Assembly (NCBI RefSeq): GCF_014066305.1
Contig: NW_023501054.1
Coordinates: 368,001 to 432,000 of the forward strand
Reading direction: 5' to 3'
Origin: Letharia columbiana
Lineage: Eukaryota; Ascomycota; Lecanoromycetes; Lecanorales; Parmeliaceae
DNA length: 64,000 nt
Both the position numbers and the translations under genes were made by a program. Positions 57,716-64,000 of this stretch are shown piece by piece; position 1 is the first letter of the stretch; every line of letters begins with the position of its first letter. The notes beneath the pieces were generated by a model, which had not been told where the DNA came from, did not search any database, and saw nothing but the letters and a program-made list of their open reading frames with translations.

Positions 57716-60698
57716 ATGGAGGTGATAGGAGCTGCCTCCTCTATCATTACTATACTTCAGATCATCGGAACCGTAGCATCTTTCTGCTACGATTACCAAA
57801 ACGGCACTCGGCACTACCCCAAGGATGTCGTCAAGATCACGCACGAGCTGCGGAGCCTTCGAAACATTCTTGAGAGACTTGTAGACATCGCAAACTCCCA
57901 GGACGACTCGGCCTCGATAGCATTGCCCGCCTTGGACTCGCTCAACCATTCGGGGGGCCCCTCGAAATATGCAAGGTAGAATTGAAGCAACTAGAACTCA
58001 AGTTGGCCCCAGCACAAGGTCGCCTCAAGCAGGTTGGGCGAGTTTTAATCTGGCCTCTCAAGGAGAAGGATGTCCAGAAGACCCTTGGTACCTTAGCCCG
58101 CCAGCGGGGACTTTTCCAGCTTGCTTTAACAGCGGATCAGACCACTATCACCTTAGCAATAAAAAACGTCACATCCAGGACCGAAGAGACTTTGGTCACT
58201 TTGACCGAAAGACTTCAAACTGTGGCCAGAAAGCAGAGGATCGCACAGATTTTCGGATGGCTAGCGGCGCCAGACCCATCTTCAAACCATATTAAAGCCT
58301 GTCAGACCAAACAGCGGGAGACGGGACGTTGGTTTCTAGAAAGTTTGAACTACATCAACTGGAGGAACCAAAGAGCATCATTTCTTTGGCTTCATGGAAT
58401 CCCTGGCTGTGGTAAAACTGTACTATGCTCTACCATCATCGACGACATTGCTCCCACGTGCCAGACGAATGCTCACAGCATTCTAGCGTTTTACTATTTC
58501 GACTTCAACGAAATCAAGAAACAGACTTGCGAGGGTCTCGTGCGCTCGCTAGTTACTCAGCTATTTGGTCAATGTTCAGAGAGTTCAAAGACAATGGAGG
58601 CACTTTTCATGGAATGTGGCGAAGGTCAGAGGAAACCGACCACTAAAAGTTTGGCTCAAGCTTTGAGAGAACTCACTGAGCAGTTCAAGGAGATTTACTT
58701 CATTGTGGACGCACTCGATGAGTGTGTAGATATACCAGCAGTGATTTCATTGATTGATGAGATTCGTGGCTGGCAGAATCAAAATCTGCACATCCTCGTC
58801 ACAAGCCGAAAAGAGATAACTATAGAGAAAGGATTTCGACTCTTAACCACTGACCAGGTCCAGATTCAGAACCATCTCGTGGATGCCGACATAAAGCTGC
58901 TCGTTCGCGAATGTCTTCGCGGTGATCCTGAATTGAGTCAATGGTCTGAAGATATTAAACTCGACGTTGAGAAGACCCTATACGAAGGCTCCAAGGGAAT
59001 GTAAGACTATTCTCTAATCGATTTTTCCTCGAATCTTCGGTCAACTGCTGTCCATTGCTTCCCTAGCTAATTTAACTAAGGTTTCGTTGGGCTGTCTGTC
59101 AATTAGATACCTTGCGTAAGTGCATCAAGCCATCCGCCCTCCGGAAAGCTTTGGCTTCGCTTCCAAAAACGTTAGACGATACTTACGAGCGTATACTGTG
59201 CAACATCGACGAAGACCATGCTGAAGACGCCTTGAAAGTTTTGCAGTGGCTTGCTTTTTCTGCGAGACCACTGGAATTAAAAGAAATCGCCGAAGCTACT
59301 GCAATAACACTGGACGATCTACCTAGATTCGATCCTGAAGATCGACTCCGTCACCCCACAGATATCCTAGCCATCTGCTCTAGTCTGATATCTGTATCGA
59401 CTAGACCCATCGGCTTATCTTTCAAGTCATCATTAAGGGGAGGCTCTTCTCTCCCGCAACCATTGCCAGAGCTGGTGTCCACATACGAAAATACCTACTT
59501 CCATGCTAGCCGGCCGAAGGGGGATACGAGCTCGTCTGGTAGTATCTCTTTAGAGCATGGTTCCACTTTTCCATCTGGTGTGCCAGAGCGAGTGTCTGTA
59601 GTCGAAGATGCCCGTTCTGCTGACAGCCGGTCAGAAACAGAATCTTCGGACGAGCATGAGCAAGACTATCCTCGTCACTATGAGGTACGCTTGGCGCACG
59701 ACTCCGTCAAAGAGTATCTCGTCTCGGAGCGAATCAAAACAGCCAGAGCGGCTTTCTACAGCATCAGTGAAGCCTCCACAAATGTTTTTCTAGCCAGATC
59801 ATGCCTTGCTTATCTAATGCACTTCAAACAACCACTGAGTGACTCTACAGCTGAGTATCTGTCCGAGTATCCTCTACTCCGGTACTCTGCCCAAGAGTGG
59901 GAGTTTCATGTCAGCGGTTCCGGAGATCTGAACCGCGATACTCGTATCATTTCTATCTTGAAGGAATTCTTTCTCGCCCAAAACTTTTCCTTCGCCAACT
60001 GGCTAATCGTGCCTTTCGGCCCCTATTTTGGCAATTTTCAAGTCATGGAAGAGACAGCAGACGATGGCGCAGACCTCAAACTGGAGGGGCGCCTTTATCA
60101 CGCATCTAGACTTGGCCTACTCGATATTTGCAAGATACTTCTAGAGCAAGGAGTGAGTGCAGACCCTCCCACCGAGTCCACTACCGGCCTGGTGAAAAGT
60201 CTGAGCACTCCTCTCCAAGTTGCAGCGGACAAGGGGCACGAGGGCGTGGTCCGATTGCTGCTCGACCACGGTGCAAATGTCAATCAGCGTAGTGTCTACG
60301 CCTCCACGCTAGACTACGCAGTGATGGAAGGTCGGGAGTCGATCGTACGGCTCCTCCTGGAAAGGGGCGCAAAAATCACCATTGAGGCAGCCTCGGCTTA
60401 TTACGGTCTGAGGGGCCTTGCTTCCTTGGTTCTCGCTGCTCGTGCCGGCCGCGTTGGCATTGTAAAGTTGATACTCGACAACGGAACATACCCGAGGGCG
60501 AGAGAGTCATACAGTGAAGCCTACCAAGAGGCGATCACGCAAGGTCATCAGGTGGTCGCAGATCTTTTGCTAGAGTATGGGGCAGATCCGGACTATTTCA
60601 CTGGGATCAATGACTCAGATGGCTCAGATGACGAGTACTTTGACATCGAAATAGGAATGAGATCTCGAGATGGGCAAGGAGAAGTGAAATCTATCTGA
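57716..60698 (+). CDS. NACHT-ankyrin (fungal NLR-like) protein, one frameshift in a C-run
   Basis: STAND-type regulator, thought in fungi to act in non-self recognition and cell death. Exon 1 is 57716-59000, exon 2 59081-60698 (donor GTAAGA, acceptor ACTAAG, phase agrees). The order is: N-terminal helical domain (MEVIGAASSIITILQIIG); NACHT with P-loop GIPGCGKT (about residue 220) and Walker B YFIVDALDEC; then LRKALASLPKTLDDTYERIL and a winged-helix-like region. A Ser-rich loop (about 59440-59660) precedes RLAHDSVKEYLVSERI. Ankyrin repeats follow (TPLQVAADKGHEGVVRLLLDHGANVN, MEGRESIVRLLLERGA, and two weaker ones). At 57957-57960 the CCCC run is one base short of joining HSGGP to LEICKVELKQLE. 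Without correction the first frame stops at 57977. It is either an inactivated allele or a homopolymer error. An acidic tail follows the repeats. Confidence 0.85.
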
Positions 60699-61142
60699 GG
60701 CGATGAGGAAGGTCTTCACGACATTCAACGCGATGAATGAAAAGAGCTACTGAAAGTCTATCGCCTATTCAATGCTCACACGAGACGCGATGCTAAGAGA
60801 GGCAGTTTCGGATTCTATACATATAACGCTTTTTATGCCGGGCAGTCTACACGACGGTGGATTTTGACTCTAGGCCATCAATTATATCTGCGCTGAAGTA
60901 TGTGAAGCAATCATGTCAATTCTGAGATGCTTTATGTTGTTACTGACGCTTTGCCTGTTTTCCTAGCGATAGATACTTAAGATACTTATCATATATAATA
61001 AAGAATCTCGTTCTTTACGATCACTTCTCCAATCAAGACACCTACTCCTTGCGTCCCAGCCAAGCAACAACCGCCAGCATGACAGTAGCCTACTCCTCGT
61101 AGACCACCATCTCACCCAGCGTCTCATGCACCCTCGTCAACC

Positions 61143-61503
61143 ATGCGCTCAGCTCGATGAATTACTTTCATTTCTGCGAGTGTTCCGACCACCACATTTT
61201 TCGCGGATGCATGTCCGAGCTCGGTATCTGCCGCTCCAACAACGCTCACTCTCAGCTCGCCGCTCGCTGCTGTAACCCCAGCCCTCACGAAGGGGGGTGT
61301 CAATCGCGCCAACTACAACTCCACCATGTTTGTCCACCACGGGTACGTGCTTGCCGCAGTGCACGAAGCATATCGAGCAGAATGGGCCGCAGGGTTCCCA
61401 GTTTGAGGCTACGTGTTACTGCAAAACGGCTTGCGGTTGTAGTGCAGACTTCAAGCTGGATCCGAATAAACTGTGCCCGAGTCAAGTACTTGTCCTGATT
61501 TAA
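61143..61503 (+). pseudogene. Cysteine-rich secreted-type protein, broken by a stop and a G-run shift
   Basis: The downstream frame reads CLSTTGTCLPQC, then EATCYCKTACGCSADF and NKLCPSQ: about nine cysteines in 55 residues, with paired spacings typical of small secreted proteins. Upstream, a Thr/Ser/Ala-rich stretch (SVPTTTFFADACPSS, SAAPTTLTLSSPLAAVTP) is in another frame; the two join if the G6 run at 61291-61296 lost one G. The only suitable ATG (61143) is followed after five codons by an in-frame TGA. Both defects together suggest a decayed secreted-protein gene. The family is not identified. Confidence 0.5.
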
Positions 61504-61551
61504 GAGGAATTTTGCAGCGATAGGAAGCATATCTCGAAATAGGTGGTGGCG

Positions 61552-62243
61552 TCAAGGCATTCGGAACGGAGCAGGCACAATCCGATCGAGTTCGCACACT
61601 ACATACGTGGACGCGATATCCTTGAACGCTGGATAAGTCTGATCACTCCACGTAGCGCCTACACTATGTGGTTCGAGTAAAGACGCCCAATGCTCGCCCT
61701 TAGGGACGGGGATGTCATGGAAGAGGGTGTAGAGCGCGACATCCTTGCCGACGAGGAACGTACCGGCCTCGATGGTGTCATTGATTCAGCGTGTAGTTTC
61801 CATAACGATGGGCACCACTACACCTTCTCATCAAAAGTTTCACCATACGATCTCATCATCTCCAAATCATCCTTACTCAGCAACGCCTCTCCCTCTCTCA
61901 AGACATAACTCGCCGGATACACCAACCTCTTCACCCCGCCTTCTTTGCCATCTTTGGCTCTCTCCTTCGCTCCCAGGCCCTTCACAGCCGCAGAACCGAG
62001 CAAGCCGCCGTAAGAGTGCAGTAGCAGGAGATTTCAGCGCGGTCGTCTACCAAGCTGCTCACGACTTTGCGGATAGCGGCGACATCTTCGTCAAAGTTCT
62101 TCAGACTAGGTGATGCGCCAACTGATGGGAGTGGAATGACTGCTACTGTGGAATTGGCGTTTTGGAAAGCGGATGCGATGGGCTGGTAGTGGGCGGGTTT
62201 TTGGCCAGGCGACGGGGACGATGACGATGGTGGGGAGAGGCAT
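61552..62243 (-). pseudogene. Alpha/beta hydrolase, frameshifted
   Basis: Begins MPLPTIVIVP, the usual first strand of small fungal alpha/beta hydrolases. It continues in shifting frames with KPAHYQPIASAFQNANSTV, DEDVAAIRKVVSSLVDD, LLLLHSYGGLLGSAAVKGLG (nucleophile elbow HSYGG), KRLVYPASYVLREGEALLS, then ALYTLFHDIPVPKGEHWASLL and YVVCELDRIVP. Frame changes occur near 62195, 62035 and about 61830, and in-frame stops interrupt the last third (for example near 61785). The catalytic Ser is present, but no continuous protein can be made. It is convergent with the cysteine-rich fragment. Confidence 0.75.
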
Positions 62244-63219
62244 TGTAGGTGATGGATTTTGAGATGAGAAGGAATGTTCTTGATTTGTTTTATCAAGATG
62301 GATGAGATTGAGGGTTCTTATGTCGTTGAACGCGGCCAGTCCATGTGACTCGGGCCGGAACTGGCGACGTGCCGAAAGCACGTAACTCTACTAATTAATG
62401 TTAGAAACTACGAAGGTGCGGGCTATACAATCATCCAGAAGCAAACATATGTGACACGTTTGCTTATGGAAGTTCTGCTTACTCGCATTGCCAACGCGCA
62501 AAGACTGAGAACGTTTCCTTCATCATCACCATTCATTCACTATGTATTGAATGATGGCGGCATGCTATCTTGTCTGCAGTCGTATGATCTATTCGTACAT
62601 GTCGATTTCCTCTAATTACAAAGCGCCGTGAAAGATGTGAAAGGTAACGCCGGAAGACCGATGGCTTTATCTTTTCAACCCTGTTTGCAGCTAGCTGTAA
62701 AATGATGCGCTCTATGATGGAGCTTGCCATACCGAAGAACCTTTTCTTTGTTATTTGTGCCGAAGCCATGTGCTTGAAAATCACCCGCTTCGGACTGGTT
62801 TCCTTTGTCACCCAAGCCGAGCTTGTGGATGATGTGGGATTGGAGGCGAACACAAAGGCCTAATTCTGTGTCCGGATGCGGCGATGGTTCAAAGCGATCG
62901 CTTTACGAATCGTGTCCAGTCTCAAAGGATATACATATACGCCATTGCTTGACCTTTCTCGGTGTGCAATTCTAGGGCTTGTTTGGTTTTTCGGAGTATA
63001 GCGCAAGCCTTTGAATGAATTGCCATCAAGGGTCAATATATGGCTTCGATGATCCCTTCATAGTGCATCCTCGTTTTCGGGGTCGTCTTTGAGATATTGT
63101 GCTTGGATGCGACAAACCTCTTACATCTCTGTCGAAAAAGTAGCAGGCCTGCGACTGGTTTTCCCCAAAAATTTGTCACTTCAACTCTACTGTCCTGTGA
63201 CACAATTGCAGAAGCGGCA
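62244..63219. other. Intergenic, no gene seen
   Basis: A 106-codon minus frame at 62853-62533 is basic and unrecognised; I do not accept it as a gene. No RNA gene or repeat noticed. Confidence 0.4.
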
Positions 63220-64000
63220 ATGGCACCAAGAAACAGTAAGAAAGAGAAGCTGGAGGGTAATGTCGAGATGGTGGATAGTGTAGTGATACCTGCTGATCCA
63301 GACGATGGAGAAGGCAAGGCAGAAAGTGACGACGGAGACAGCGACAACGGAGAGAATGCTGCAGGGATGGACGATCGAGAGGATGATGAGCAAACGCTGG
63401 TCCAGCATGAAACGAAGAAAAAAAACCTACAAGAGTGCTGAAAACCCCCCGAAGAGAAAGCTGCCACTACAGCGCGTGCGGTAGCTGCAGCAGAAGCTGT
63501 AGGTCATCTCCATGGACTTTGATGGTCGGAGTACGTGCATGAAACCTACTCGCTAACAACCTCGACAGCTCTTGAGTGACCGTTTTGTGTGGAAAGGTGG
63601 CAAACCAGAACCCTTTGAAGATCTAAGACGGGGGCCGAAGGATGATTGGGAACGATGCACGGATGAAAGTCACTGCGATTTCGTCAACCGCCTGCATAGG
63701 AATTGGGAAGAACTCGAACAGAAGACGCGAAGCGAACTCATGGAACTCAGAAACTCTCAAGCACCGACTCCCATCGGCGATGACGGAGAAGTTGAATACG
63801 TCGATGTCGAATGGAAGGGTCGGGACGTTCACTGCGAAACCTTTCTCAAAGTTGACTCGAGTGACCCAAAAGATGGTTTCAAATCTAGCCAGATTCTCAA
63901 CGATTTCGACCTGAAAATGGCGGATTATGATGAGTCAATGACCCAGGAGAGAAGAATCCGGACGAAACTTGTCAAATATCTAATAGCCTTAAAAGCAACG
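63220..64000 (+). CDS. Hypothetical acidic protein, runs off the right edge
   Basis: ATG 63220 (CGGCAATGGC) opens MAPRNSKKEKLEG followed by a strongly acidic Asp/Glu/Gly stretch. An in-frame TGA at 63439 interrupts what continues as PPEEKAATTARAVAAAEA. A putative intron (donor GTAGGT at about 63499, acceptor CTCGACAG at 63569) leads in the same phase to LLSDRFVWKGGKPEPFEDLR, which stays open to the window end with charged helices (RLHRNWEELEQKTRSELMEL). No family recognised. The TGA could be a nonsense mutation or an unseen splice; the 3' end lies outside the window. Confidence 0.45.

Overview
The window is genomic DNA of a filamentous ascomycete (Pezizomycotina; a dothideomycete-like compartmentalised genome is my inference). 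The grounds are genes with short GT-AG introns of about 48-150 nt, Zn2Cys6 and bZIP-type regulators, HET and NACHT-ankyrin proteins, a sedolisin, and long AT-rich blocks in which CpA/TpG is almost absent while CpG, CpT and even G-runs survive. That last pattern is the mark of repeat-induced point mutation (RIP).

Layout. 1-2288 is a RIP-mutated block containing an inverted-repeat DNA-transposon relic (331-2288). 2.58-13.1 kb is a gene island: an intact CYP52-like P450 (minus), a BAHD-type acyltransferase and a LovD-like transesterase (both plus), then two decayed genes, an FAD monooxygenase with an internal deletion and an F-box-like gene. The acyltransferases, the P450 and the broken monooxygenase look like the tailoring part of a secondary-metabolite cluster whose core enzyme is not in view. 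13.4-25.7 kb is a nested repeat block. It holds an un-mutated minisatellite-bearing segment (14.16-16.6 kb), a 258-nt near-pure A tract, a small gag-only LTR retrotransposon with identical 152-bp LTRs and a perfect 5-bp target duplication, and a heavily RIPped inverted copy of the minisatellite segment. It also carries four copies of a ~615-bp repeat and a G-rich island.

25.7-64 kb is mixed. Intact or near-intact genes are a secreted unknown protein, a 747-residue Zn2Cys6 regulator, two adjacent N-myristoylation-motif proteins, a 659-residue sedolisin, a bZIP-like regulator with one frameshift, two small secreted proteins, a Ser/Thr-rich single-pass membrane protein and a NACHT-ankyrin NLR-like gene. 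The last has one frameshift in a C-run. Among them lie clearly broken genes: phosphatidylserine decarboxylase-like, HET-domain, Dal5-like MFS transporter, alpha/beta hydrolase and a cysteine-rich secreted protein. Such a density of pseudogenes suggests an accessory or decaying compartment. Because several breaks are single-base changes in homopolymers, read-level checking is needed before each is taken as biological.

Exon structures were worked out by hand from splice signals, reading phase and protein-family motifs. No homology search was possible.
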